From contig NC_135055.1 in the NCBI RefSeq assembly GCF_051014685.1, positions 10,962,001-11,026,000 of the forward strand: 64,000 nt of DNA. Reading direction: 5' to 3'. The stretch is from Ptiloglossa arizonensis. Its lineage: Eukaryota > Arthropoda > Insecta > Hymenoptera > Colletidae. A program made the translations under genes and the position numbers. Shown piece by piece: positions 21,463-34,320 of this stretch (position 1 is the stretch's first letter; each line of letters starts with the position of its first letter). The notes under the pieces are model-generated. The model had not been told where the DNA came from. It saw only the letters and a list, made by a program, of their open reading frames with translations, and searched no databases.

Positions 21463-21670
21463 CAGTGGTTTCCAAACTTTCTGCAAGGATTCCCCTAAAA
21501 AGGAAAGATACTTTCTGGGCTCGAAATAAGTGGTAGGTGTAAAATGGTATAAGAAAAATGTACTTCAACAGTTGTTAAACTTGGATAAAAATGTATTAAA
21601 CATTTTTCCTCGCGCCTCCCTTAAGTTGTAAAACGTTCTCCTAGAGACTGTGCCCCTTTGTAAAACACTG
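21463..21670. mobile_element. hAT-like MITE, degenerate
   Basis: The left end CAGTGGTTTCCAAACTTT and the right end, reading CAGTGTTTTACAAAGGGG on the minus strand, both fit the hAT terminal pattern CAGTGGTT(C)CCAAA. Flanking 8-mers TTGGAGAT and TTACAAAT agree at 5 of 8 positions and fit the nTnnnnAn target form. The interior has no transposase. Confidence 0.5.
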
Positions 21671-22980
21671 TTACAAATGGTAGATTTGCTTTCTTCTAAC
21701 AATAGTGTTATTTCGTTCAACGATATGCATTCTATATGTCATTTCATTATTAACTCTGTATTGATTGCATTTGTTTTTATTTTCATTGACCAGTTATTGA
21801 TAACAATTTTGCTTGCTTGACAAACACTCATAGTATCGAACAAATGAAAGAGCATAATATTGATTGAGCTTGTTAGTGTTTATATCTTTACATATACTAT
21901 ACATACACTGTTATATTATTGCTGTCTTAAACGTATTTTTTCAAGCAATGAACATTCAATTCCAATACTTAAGTGAACTACTGTATATACGTGTAATTGA
22001 CAAAGGAAGAGTAAACAAAACTTCAATTATGAGTCATTCGCACAATATTTTTTTGTTGAAGGAAACGAATTCAAGAGGCTCAGGTAAAATTGCAAAAAAT
22101 CGATGATCGTTTCTTGCAATTGAATAGCTGCAACCCTTCTGCAGATTTATCTCATTTACTAGAATTTCTCCGTGCCATTTCCTGGAATAGCTAGACCTTG
22201 ACCTCTTAAAACAAACCGTACCTCTTATTTGTGTTTTGAACAGTTTCTATCAACGACGCCATTAATTTAAGTGAGATCGTAATAAAATATTCAATCGTAC
22301 GTATTTACCGCTTCTCTGGATTATCGCATTGACGCTGATCTGAATTATGATCGTTAGTTTGGTAAAATTTTTTAACTTCTTCAGGAAAAAATTATTTTGA
22401 TTTAAATAAAAAAAAATTCAAAGCGATATTGATACATAAATAAATCTTAGAACTCCAAAGGACTTTACGGTTACCTCGCATGTCTAATGGCTTACTATTT
22501 CTATTTCATTGTTCATTGAAAGTAATACGTATTTATGGGATAGGAATTATAAACGATCCACGGAACGATTGTGCACAAAACTCTTGAGATTTGCATTTGA
22601 TTTGACTGTCAAAATAACTTCGAACGATAAACCGGCAAAGTCGCTTTGGTAATACGAAAGTCGATGCAGTTACAGTTGCAGTTGCAGAGTTCTGGCAGAC
22701 ATTAAATGCTTTGACGTCTTATTAAATGATCGTCAGCCGTTTTAGACTACTTTTAGAGTTCTGCAGAATAATTAATCAAAGATACGAAATTGAACGTCAA
22801 TGTTTTTATCTCTTGCTACCAAAACGGTAGGAAATTATTAATCATTGCACAATAGTTTTCAAATTGTTAATACTATGGTAAATGTTTTTAATACTCGTTT
22901 TAATCAAACACTATTTTCAGTAAAAGTATTTTATTGAAAGAAATAACGAAAATTGTAATAATTATCCATGATTTACTCAC
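21671..22980. other. AT-rich noncoding stretch
   Basis: No supported gene. A short CAGTTG-type repeat lies at about 22665-22687. Nothing else of note. Confidence 0.55.
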
Positions 22981-23192
22981 ACAAAGTGTGTGTTATCTGG
23001 ACACGTTAGAATATCTCACAAGGAACTGAAAATATTACTTTAAAACGTTTCCTACTACACCACCAGTGAACAAATTATTTATACCATATAAGGTATCAAT
23101 CCATACGAAAGAACTTTTGTAAGAATATCTTTTGAATACCTTCAGTTTCTCTTGAGATATTCCACCGTGTTCAGATAAAAAAGACACTCTGT
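22981..23192. mobile_element. MITE with ~70-bp terminal inverted repeats
   Basis: The left arm begins ACAAAGTGTGTGTTATCTGG and continues ACACGTTAGAATATCTC. The right arm, read on the minus strand, begins ACAGAGTGTC and continues TTATCTGAACACGGTGGAATA, and shares AACTGAA further in. Matches run through about 70 bp of each arm. The ends resemble mariner/Tc1-like MITEs that start CAGAGTGTC. No coding content; family not named. Confidence 0.6.
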
Positions 23193-25620
23193 ATAAAAAG
23201 ATGTTTATAAGTATGTAGATTGTTCTCAAATTCCTGGCATAAATGTGTTGATACTTTCCTGAGAAGGTAATAAACTACTATGTCGTTAAAATACCCTACC
23301 ACAATATAATGTTACATAAAAGTGTATACTGGATATCTACCACAGTTTTATAGAATGTAATCATTTAGTTCGAGTAATTTGAACTTTAAACTTTATAAAA
23401 AATAGAGAGGAAATTATGAAACGTGGAAATTTGTATCAACTTGATACCTGAATATCATTTCAATCGATGTTTTCACTCTAATCAAATTATACTTTAATTT
23501 GTGATTGTTAATATTTGGAATAGTGTGCATAATACTAATTTATTTAGTTCTCTTACCATCAAAATTTTCAAAAAACATTTTGTGTGCTACTAACCAAAGT
23601 GTTATTTTATTTCTGTTAAAATGTGTGTTCAAATAAATCTATTGAACATTATTGAGAAATATTTCATAAACTCGATATAAAATATTATATCAAAGCAATT
23701 TCTCTCCTGTCATCTATCTGCGAATTAATTCCGTAATGAATTCACGTTTGGGAATGTCTTTTTCATTTCGATAGCTAGTGTTTCTTTCTTAAAATATAGT
23801 TAGAAATATTAAATAATAATACTACATGAAAGGTAATTGAAGCTTAAAACAACTTTATATTAATATTATAATTATACAAATAAACGATGCCAAATAAATT
23901 ATTGTCTTATGTCAACGAGGAAATTTTAATGTCATACATGATGTTTAATTATATACTCTCGTTATTTAGAAGTCTAAATGTCACAATGCATGTTGTAGCA
24001 TTATGACAATGCATGTTGTGTCTATTACATTCAAACAGATTATTAAATTTTCTTTCCAGGGAAAGAATATTTGTAAAACTGGAAATTGTTTGTGTCAATG
24101 TAAAATAAAAATAAATTAAATTATATTTGTTCTCTTCAGTTTTTGCTCTGATATTTTTTAAGACTGTATTTATAATTTACAATTTTGCCGTTACCTCCAT
24201 TTCATTTTCATAATAATTGATAAACAATTTTGATCTAGGAATAAGTTTAAGAAACGTAATTACACGAATGACGTATGTATAGCTGAAAAAATATAGATTC
24301 AAATAATTATTTAATTACAATTTAATATTGATATGAATTTTTTTATTTTTCTGGCTACACAAATTTGTTAAATGCATCGACGTTTACTTGATAAATTAAT
24401 CAATTGCTGTTACTTTTTTCATTTTTATCCAATGCATCACACATATTCTGTATAAAGATTAAACGAGAATGTAAAAACTATCACACTGTGTATTAAAGGC
24501 AACTAATACTTTCATAAGAAGCAACGAAATGTTATTAAACAACCTTCAAAGGAAATACCAGCCCTAAGAGAGATGAAATATTACCAACTAATGAGCAATC
24601 ATATGAAATACAACTTTATTTAATTCCAATAGGGAATAGTGTTAATAAAAGCTCTAATTGCATCCTTCGACAAAAAAATATTATGAATATCCTTTTGTTC
24701 GGAATTCCTGGAACCACGCCCATGCAGGAAGTTCTCAGATCGATATCACGTATGTGTGTTGCCCGTGAGTGTATCCATAATCTTCTTAATAATCTTATAA
24801 AAGCTGCGGATTTCATTTGTCGGAAAAACAGTATGCCAGCGCATTAAATGGAACTTCGCAACTTCGTGTAAAAGAACCTATTAACATTCAACATTTTACG
24901 CGCTCATCGACATTAAAACAAAATTCAACTCTCAAGCAAATACGAACGTGCGTTGATAAACGTTTTGTTACACCGTGCACTGTATAACAATTATTCACAG
25001 TGACGTACGGATATTTTACCTCGTCTGGTATTGTCGCGGTCGAGATTTTCGCGCGAGCTGTCACTTGAAAAAGAATAATGATCGACTGTACTGTACGATC
25101 AAAATCAACAACTGTGTAATATACAGGAAAACGCATAATACGCCACTTGTTATTTGCTCAGTAACGCTTTCTTTCCCGCTTAATAAATGGTTTTTGTGCG
25201 TGTCACTTCGCTTCAGTACTTCATTTCTATGACACCATTAAAGGACCATACTTGATGCGAAATCCTACAAATTAGGTAAAATTTGAGATTCTTTTTGTCC
25301 AGGAAACCATCGGACATATCAATTTCAAACTTTGTGCATATATTTAGATATGTTTTGTCACAAACATATAGAAACTTTTTTAAAAATAGATAATCGACTT
25401 TGTCAAAGTAATACACGGTTGCACACAGTGCGTACAGAAAAATGTATGTTTACTGAACAAAATTATTCGTTAGAAAAAAAATTCTTGCGTTACATAAACG
25501 TAGCTCGTACCAATTCGAAAAATAAGGGAACTTGAAAATTGAAAAATTGCAGCGCATTGAAGAAAAAATTAGAATTCTTCGATAAATTGCGTTGCTTTTT
25601 CAAGCGGTAAAAAGTAAACT
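23193..25620. other. AT-rich noncoding stretch
   Basis: No supported gene. A 14-bp direct repeat ACAATGCATGTTGT occurs at 23983 and 24006. Small frames on both strands near 24616-25136 have no recognisable motif. Confidence 0.55.
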
Positions 25621-26060
25621 GTTACTTACGTAAAATTTCAAATCAATCGGTTTATTGGATCTCGAGATATCATGCCAAGCAGCTTGAAAAATGTCATTTC
25701 GCGAGAAACGATTTTAAAGTTTGGCGAGAGCCTAAAAGTAGGTACCGAGTTCGGTTCAAAGTCCATATAACATTACCAACTTTTCGAAATTCACACTAAT
25801 CCTTTCAGCATAGTGTTACTAAAACTTCAAACTTTACAAATATGTAAATAAAGATTTAGTCCTTTTACCTTCTAACTAGATAGACCCATTAAAGTTTATC
25901 GAAAAATGAGTATATAGAGAGGTTCAAACTTCTATAACATGGCCAAGTTTTTAAATTTCACTATAATACTTGCAGCATAATATTATAAAGACTTGAAACT
26001 GTAAAAGAATGTGAAGACGAAAAATCAATCTTTTATTTTCAAATTAGACAGATATTCTAA
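25621..26060. repeat. diverged dispersed repeat, first locus
   Basis: ACTTACGTAAAATTTCAAATCAAT and AGCAGCTTGAAAAATGTCATTTCG words match a second locus at 34075-34320. Within this locus the block at 25764-25855 (TATAACATTACCAA...CAGCATA) is echoed at 25932-26020, so the element itself contains degenerate units of about 165 bp. Family unknown. Confidence 0.45.
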
Positions 26061-29000
26061 AAAGTTCGATTTTAGGTTCAAGAAGTGTTTTTCGCTGATT
26101 GGATTTTGACGTTTATTTTTTTTAAAAATGTATCGAATTTTATGTGGGAGAAATTGTGTGTACGAGATGGTGGATATAATTTTTTTTCTTTATTAAATGA
26201 ATTAATAAAGATTTTTACAATTTTCTCAAAATGCCTACCTGCATACAGGTTGCATACGAAAAGATTGCAGTTGAAGATCTAACAGGTCCCACTTGTTCAG
26301 AAACAAGCCTGTCAAATGATGATGGATATGTATACATGTATCTGTCTCTTACGTGTCTGAGATAGCCACTGAACAAATAGAATCGATCATAACTACAAAG
26401 TAATCTCCTGGCACGTACATACATTGTACGAGCATAACATTCAGAGAAAACTGAAGTCACACTTAACTTAAGCAATAAATTTTAATCATACCCATACACA
26501 GCAGTGCGGATTATCATACTTGAAACTACATATTTTGGACAAGTTGCTCCATAGAATTTCATTATTTTCTAGAATCTCTAGTCTCGGTAGATAACATTAA
26601 CTCTCGTAAATAATTTCAGATTTATACTAGAACATTTAAATACTCGTACGAACGTGTCGTCCTCCCTTCGTCTCATAAGTCGATCATTCTTAGCTGTCTG
26701 CAGGTGTCTGAGCAATTCAAAGTGAAAATTTCGACCCCAACTGACTTATCTCCCTAACAACTTGCAGTTCTAGAGACCACTTTAATTTGAAAGAGTAGCT
26801 TAACTACCTTGCAACGATGTTAGGGCATTAAAGTTGCAAAGCGAGAGCTAAGGAGAGACTCTTTGATGAATGAATTAAAGGTACGCAAACGTTTTACGAA
26901 TATACAGTGAACTAGGTTTTATTATAACCTATTTACAACGTTCGTTTGTTCTGCTTTTGTAATATTTAACAATTTATGAACTTTGTAAAGAATATTAATT
27001 CTCGAGTGTTTAAAATGCATATTTCATGACGAATGTTCTACACACTTTCAGAATATGGGAATTGTTAATGCGAGCAACAATGATTTGTTGACGAGGCAAC
27101 TTCGTGTTACATTATTAAAAAACAATAAGCGATGCATACGAAAAATAATTTCTTTTTGTAACATCACAATCGTGTGTTCGTCGTGAATGTTAAGCGATCG
27201 TACAATGCCATCTATGTTTTCATTAAAGTTTCATAATTTCCGGCTGAGAACAGTTTTCTCCGATTCTTCATTAGAGGCGATATTTACTTTGATACTTAAA
27301 TTGGTTCCCGGCCTACCAAACCATGATTAACCGAAAGAGGCCGATCAATAATGACTTCTCCTATAATTGTTATTTTTCAGTCATTATAAGCATTTTGAAG
27401 AAATTAGTATCCTATCGTATAAACATTTCTAAATGATTTCAGTTGGTAAAACAAAATCTGTCGGTAAAATTCTGTTATTAATAGCAAATTAAATAGAAAA
27501 GTTTCAATTTTATTATTGTTCAATAATAAATAGTAGTTTGTCTAGTAATATTTTTTGTAGAATATCTTAAGTTTCACGTAGATGCTAGTACATGTTAAAA
27601 CACAAAAGAGAAATCTTGACATACGCAAGTATAGAGATTCATTTACTTAAAAAAAAGAGAGACCCACGTGGAAGAAAGTAATATCACAGATGTTACCTCG
27701 AAGCTTTATATTTTTGTTCATAAGTTCGGTGAACTTATACGAATAAATTTTGTATCGCACATTCTAGTCACTTATAAAACGTGTTTGGAAGATTTACCAT
27801 ATAATATTATAACAGAAAATTGTGATGTATTAGATAAAGTGAAGGGAAAATATTCCACCTTATTACTGATAGCGCCATTTCTAAGATTCACTATATTTCA
27901 TAACTTTGTTACGACACTTTACATTTATTAATTCTTATATTTTTCAAGAATATTTTCAGTTTTTCTTTCGTGTCGACAATGGTTTAACTTAACCGCTCAA
28001 CTTAATTCACAAGTGAATTTTCCTCTGTTCAAAAATACTTCTTTCAGCATCAGTCAGTGAACGCGTGCCAAAATTTTAAAGTCCTTCGAGTGCATGAAAT
28101 TTCGGCTGGCAGAGCACGTCTACTTTAACCCGTGCAAACATGTAAATTAGATTAGTTTGCGTTCGCGGATACATACGTTGATTGTCGACAATTTCCATGC
28201 CTACAGAATTTGCCACCTACTCGTTACGAAGCATATGAGCTATGATCTCAACAAATATATTGGTCGTGTAGTTGGAGTATGCCACACACTTTCAACGGAT
28301 CAGCAAAATGAACAGAATCTATCTTAACGGAACGTGTAATATTACTGCTGAATTTCACATGTTCCTGTATAAGCATTAAATTTATCTAGTGGAAAATAGG
28401 AGAACGTGAATATTGGAAAAGAATGAGACGATGAAAATTTATCGAAGAAATTGTAAATAGAAAATTTCAAATACATTCATGTCATGAGTACGAAAGCTCA
28501 TTCAACTCAAGTTATTGAATATTATAAATAATTTTAAAGGACACGTTTAACAATTAACGTTACGAAGACCTAAAATGAAAATAGTTGTTGCAAAATGTCT
28601 AACGAAATATGAAATCGAAGTTAGATATTTTTATTGCGACACCGCACAAAATTACACATTGTTTAAAGTCAAAGAATCATCTCGAAAAATTAAACAAGGA
28701 TAAACGGGGAAAAGTTGAAGCAGAATGTTACAAAAAGAAACGAATTGAAAACATTTCGTGTTGTAAAATACTTTAATATATAAAAGGTACACAAAGCCAG
28801 GAAAAAAGAATAATATGAAAGAAAATATGGAAGAAAAGAACTTGAATCAGGAACGGTAGAGATAGAAATTTTTAAAAAGAAGAGTAATGCAGACACCGAG
28901 AATAAGAAACAAATAATGTGTACAATGAAAGGAAATAGACAACCACAAAGTTGTTCGTTTTAATAAATAAAGTTTCTATAAATAATAAAATATGAAGATA

Positions 29001-30865
29001 AAATGTTAAGAATATAAATATTTTTAGGCTGATCAACATTATAAGTTCTACTTCAGGAATATACGAAAATATTTAGTCAACATTTAGAAGACTACAATTT
29101 AAATTGTTCGAACAATTACACTTGTATGTATTATTGGATCGTAACTACTGTTTATTGCATAAATGTTGTTAAGTAGTGAATTAAACATTGTCATTGAAAT
29201 AAACTATTTGAAAAAGATATCAATGAAGCATACGTAAGCATAAAATGCAACTTATCATAAAAGTGAAGAAATGTTCGTGTCGATTATAAATATAAGCAGT
29301 AAGATAATTTGTTAAAAGGAAATAAAAACCTTATTTTGTATGGGAATATTGTTTATGATTTTCCGATTTTCTCATTTATACTGTTAACGTAAGAAGTTAT
29401 TATATGCTTCGCAAGTCTTTGGTGTATTTCTCGATGATAAAACTTTTATAAGACACAATGAACTTTAGGTACAAATTTACCTGTAATTAAAATAATAGTA
29501 GTTCCAGTAAATAATGGTATTTTAAAAAACTTTCTGAATTCAACTCACTACTCAAGTAAATAACACCAAGCACTTTCATAAAACTACTCACTCAATTAAA
29601 TTTATTATATACGACATCAACGATATTTCTTCGCCATACTTCGTGCACTTTCGGTAAGAATTTCTCTCGACCTGTAACAGGAAAAAAAAATAAAATGTAC
29701 TTCATGTTATGTGAAACCATCTTTATTATATAACTTTTGCATCAGTCTGTTCCATTATATTATCCAGCAAATGTAATAATATGTATAATACGAGATACAC
29801 AATAATAACTTACATTACAATACCTCGAAAATGTTTCTTTTTCAATTTTCGCAGAGTAGAATTTACATTCAAATGCAATTGTATTATTGTGCCAGGGCAG
29901 AAAGTAGCATTATAGAAAATTAAGTATGATAAAACCGTTCAATATTGTTTTCTACTGAAATTTTTCAACCTGTATATTGGAATCGATTGATACAATTCGA
30001 TCAAACTCGATTGATTATTCACGGTCAGTTTCCTAATTGTGAATATTGCCAAAAATAACTATGAGATTAATAAGATTTTTGTAAAATCAGATGAAACGTA
30101 GTAACAGAACTATAGAGTTGTTTCTATCGTAGAAATGGATTCTATGATGCGTGTAAAAATAAATCAACGACCTGGCATCGAATTTTATTATACAATTCTT
30201 CGATTGTAAGCAAATCGATTTTGAAAATACGTTGAATACACGTGCGATTAAATACTGACTTGACTGGTGCGTCTGACCATTGCTCGTTGTTTCTACTTAC
30301 GCTCGTCTTTGTAAACATTGAGAGTAGCATCATACTATTAGTTTTAACTGATTCTAAGTAGCTAGAAGAATAGTAAGATCGATGGAAAACAGATAATAAC
30401 AATCACCATCAATCTTGACAAAAATCGACACAAGTAGAAATAGAAGAAATGGCCAGACATATTAACCAAGTACTACTCGAAATCAAGTATAATACATGTA
30501 TACTCTATTAATGTTCAACATTGGTTTTCCCAAAAATAAAATATCTTATGAAAAAGATTTATTCTACAGTTTTTTATTTATTTTTACACGAAACATTATC
30601 TTTTTTACGATTGTACAACGATTTCCACTCCTCTCTCTAGGGGTGGAACATGTAACAATTACTAAGCTAAATTAAGCAATTTCTAGCAGAATTTGTGATA
30701 TGTACACGTTCGTAAATGTTTGATCAGGTTTCAGCGAGAAAGAATTTATAACCTGAATTAAACAAATCCTATTTTAGAAAATTTCTAGGTATGTTTTTGC
30801 AATGAGCTGTTTTCTGCATATAGACTCCTTTTTCTTTTGAAATTATGAGAGTGGCATAGTTTATA
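26061..30865. other. AT-rich noncoding stretch
   Basis: No supported gene across this stretch; all frames are under 90 codons and lack motifs. A few short hairpins (such as 30626-30650) are within chance. No transposon ends recognised. Confidence 0.55.
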
Positions 30866-31265
30866 CAGTGGCTAGCAAAAGTATCGAAGCTGGATAAAGG
30901 ACTGCAGTTGAAATTAAGGATGTCTGTTGCTTAGGAAGATTGTCTACAAACAAGAAAGATAAAGTGTTGTAAGAAGTTAAATATGTTTCTAACGTTTGTT
31001 TACCCAGCTGTAGCTGTTTCTGCAAGTATCATGGCATACTCGCTTTCGTGAGGTGTTTGACAGTCATACACAGTCCATGTACCTTAGAAAGGCCACCAAC
31101 TCCGAGAGGAGAGATTTTCTCCATGGAAGCATCGTATGTGTAGAAACCTTTTCTTTGTCCTCGCGTAACAATTGCTAAACTAAGCAGATTCTACCGGAAT
31201 GTCTTATATCTGGACGTTGACAGATGCTTGATGAGAGACGAAGGAATTTACAAGACTGTAATACA
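30866..31265 (+). mobile_element. Tc1-like relic: left end and decayed transposase N-terminus
   Basis: TACAGTGGCTAGCAAAAGTAT fits a Tc1-type terminal repeat after a TA target. About 210 bp further on, the plus strand reads, with one frameshift, ERRDFLHGSIV then RVTIAKLSRFYRN and DVDRCLMRDEGIYKT. That order resembles the helix-turn-helix part of Tc1 transposases (R-x-IA-x-LS ... TV-x-R-x-L ... GI). In-frame stops precede it and no clear DDE half or right end follows. Identification is by pattern only. Confidence 0.4.
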
Positions 31266-33479
31266 CGTATTTCTCTATTTCGTTAGATATGGCGGTATAC
31301 ACGAAGAACAACAACTGCAGAACTCGTAGATGGAAGAGGTTCATCCGAGAGCCTACGTTTGAGAAGAGGATGCTTCATCGCAGAAAGTGTGGGTAAGATC
31401 CTTTGTTTGCCACGATAACCCATTCTCTTGCACGTGTAAAATGGCTTAAGCGAACGGGCACATTCTTCCTCGCATTCTTCTGGAAGGACATGGCTCCAGA
31501 AACTAGCCATGGAATGGTGATGCATCGAATCCCATATTATTCGAGACGGATTTCTTGAATGATTGAAGGTGCATCCTGAGGGTGGTCCTGCTATGTCGTT
31601 AGAGCTGAGAGCAGATTTGCCCAAGAAAACTTCAAGAAAGAAGCTCTCAAGGCTCAAGAGGCAAGAGGAATGGCAAGAATCGATGATAGCCAACTCCAGA
31701 TTTTCACTAAGACTGTGAACGAATTTCGAAGTATTTCCTGCCTAAACATAGCCAGAAAGGCATAATCTACTATTATTATTCCTTCGTATAAATAAATAGT
31801 GGTATTCAGTTTTTCTGCAGCAGGATAATTGCAGCCAAAAAAGGGGAAATATGTTTGTATATTTCGTCTTCCTGACTACAATTATCTTATCAGTGATAAT
31901 CAGGTAGCCTCATCAGTTTGTAATTTCCATTATATATAATTTTGTTTCGTCAATTGAATTTACTGTTAGTGTGAAAATTTTTAATCTACAAACGTATCTG
32001 ATTTGAAACTATTATTAGTGTAGTTACTCTTTTGGTAAATCAATTGGTTGTTACGTATAAGTTGTTTCCTAAGTTGTTTACTGGGTTATCTAGTGTAATT
32101 TTTCTGAGTATCGTTCTATTTATATACTATTATAATAGTTTATTTTACTAATTTATAATTAGAAGTGTCTTCCTGTAAGTCATTACATAGCTCTTCTTAG
32201 TTTCTTTTTATTAACTTTTGTTTGTATATGATATTTCCACGTTAACTTTTTGTCTAGGTACACTGAAACCTATACGACTTGTTAGAAATATTTCTCGTAC
32301 TTGTACTACTAAAACCCATCTATCGTTCTCATTACTCTTTTTGAGATCATTTATCTCAACGTTGAAGTAGTGAGATGTATATAACATCTTTTACAAAGAA
32401 GAACCTCCTAAAAAGAGTATACTAACAGTATAGGAGTTTCTTTCCTTCATTATTAAAGTACAAACTTTCAGGGCACTGCACAACTCTACTAAACAATAAG
32501 TACACTATATCCTATAACTCAAATTATTTATACATCAACTTCTTAGGAAGTTTTAGTCTGCCTTGAATTATAATATTTGGAATTTAAAAAGGTACAGATT
32601 GTAACATATTGTTTCGAATAATTTACTCTTACTCTTATTTAACACAAAAAAAAAAGTGAAATGAAATTGTTTTATTAAAACGAATTTATAATCACGAATA
32701 TACACGTCATATTGCAGTCGTTAAATATTAATAAACAGGTGTTTTCGATAGAAGTGTCTTCGAACAAAGAGTTTTCCTTGTGAAAGGAGAAGAGAAGGTG
32801 AATCCAAGCGTTCCATCGTATAAGAATGTGATCAAAGTTAATGACCTATTACGCAATACCATCGGGGAATAAAATTGCGTATAAAAACTAAGTATATGCG
32901 AACCAATATACGTTTCAATGCAGTTCGAAATTGTTCATTAATATTCTCGTGTAACCAAAGTGTTAATGAAGTTAGATTTCATTTCCCGTTAACGATTACT
33001 TGCAAATTATATATAATCGTATTTTACGAGAAAGAAAAGTAATTACATAAGAAAAAGTTTCACGTTGAATAAAGAAAAAAATTATATGCACGTGTTAGAA
33101 CATGTTCATCTATGATATACAAATAAAACAATAGTCATCAAATACATAGTTACGAAATAAATATTTTAGTCGATATTACTTAAGTTTAATAAAATAAATT
33201 TGAAAATTACACGAATTAAATAAAATCACTTTGTAATATTAACTCTGTTATCGACACTTGTTTTGGAATTGTAAACGTTTGTAAAATGAAAAAAGATTCA
33301 AATTCACGTATATTGCTTATTTTTTAATTATTTTATACTTTTGTCCTCCCAGCGGAGAATTAATTAATTGTTCACCTAATTATTTAATCAAACATTTATG
33401 TTTTTATTTTAGAAGGCGAAAGTATAAAAAAAATTTCATTATGTGTAGTTTTTGAAGAAAAAATTGTATACAGTATATA
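31266..33479. other. AT-rich noncoding stretch
   Basis: A 136-codon minus-strand frame (31283-31693) lies just behind the Tc1-like relic, in a less AT-rich block. It may be the shadow of a decayed transposase C-terminal half, but I could not align it. From 31700 the sequence is plain AT-rich. Confidence 0.45.
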
Positions 33480-33708
33480 CAGAGTATTCTAGAACGAAAC
33501 AAATAAACTTTGTCAGCATATTTGGTTGGTTATTCCGAACAAAAAGTGTTATACACAATGGATCGATTCGACATGTACCAATATATCTGTTCATATTTAC
33601 ACGTATCATTTTTTTTATTCATATTTAAAAACGAAGACGTATATGTATATGTATAACACTTTTTGTTCTAAATGACAAAGTACATCGGTTTCATTCTGAA
33701 ACATTCTG
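33480..33708. mobile_element. MITE with ~70-bp terminal inverted repeats
   Basis: Left end CAGAGTATTCTAGAACGAAA; right end on the minus strand CAGAATGTTTCAGAATGAAA. Both arms continue through ACTTTGTCA to a shared GAACAAAAAGTGTTATAC (33538-33555 and 33653-33670 on opposite strands). The centre is about 100 bp of AT-rich sequence without coding capacity. A TA lies immediately left of the left end; the right flank is less clear. Confidence 0.65.
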
Positions 33709-34074
33709 TGTCCATACTATATATATCAATAATAAATAGCACTCAATTTTTAGCTAAAGGACCAGACTGACCTTTAAAGGAATGTGCCTACTTTAGAGCT
33801 CAAAAAATAGGATGATATTCGTGATATTTTCATAGAAAACTATCCACTGTGCCATTTTCAAAATTTATACATACATTTATTTTGTCAAGCTACAGAATTT
33901 TTTTCAATTAGAAATAATTTATTTCCTTAAAGTGATAAATAGTTTGCCAGGATATATACCCAGAAACTTGTGTCTACATTTGACATGATAACTATCGTGC
34001 TGGTAATTCAAAACAAATGGCTGTCCTGCGAACTGAAAGAAATTATAAAAATAGAAAATTGCATGAAGGAAAAT

Positions 34075-34320
34075 TTACTTACATATGCGTCAAATTTCAA
34101 GTCAATTGGTTCGTTAGTTTACGAAATAGCGTGTCAAACAGCTTAAAAAATATCATTTCGAGATAAATAATTAAAAAATTTTACATACAAGAGTATATTA
34201 TAACGTTCCTAATTTTTTCAATTTCTTCTAATCCATTCAGCAAAATGTGTTTGAAATTTCTAAAATTACGAAAATGTAAAATTAATTATCTTTATCTCGT
34301 AAATGATCAGATTCTTCAAT
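34075..34320. repeat. diverged dispersed repeat, second locus
   Basis: Matches 25621-25860 in order: ACTTACATATGCGTCAAATTTCAAG, CAAACAGCTTAAAAAATATCATTTCG, then TATAACGTTCCTAATTTTTTC and AATCCATTCAGCA. Divergence is high. Orientation is the same as the first locus. Confidence 0.45.

Noticed and set aside
31283..31693. 136-codon minus-strand frame
   Set aside because: Probably a shadow of a decayed Tc1-like element read from the other strand; no recognisable domain.
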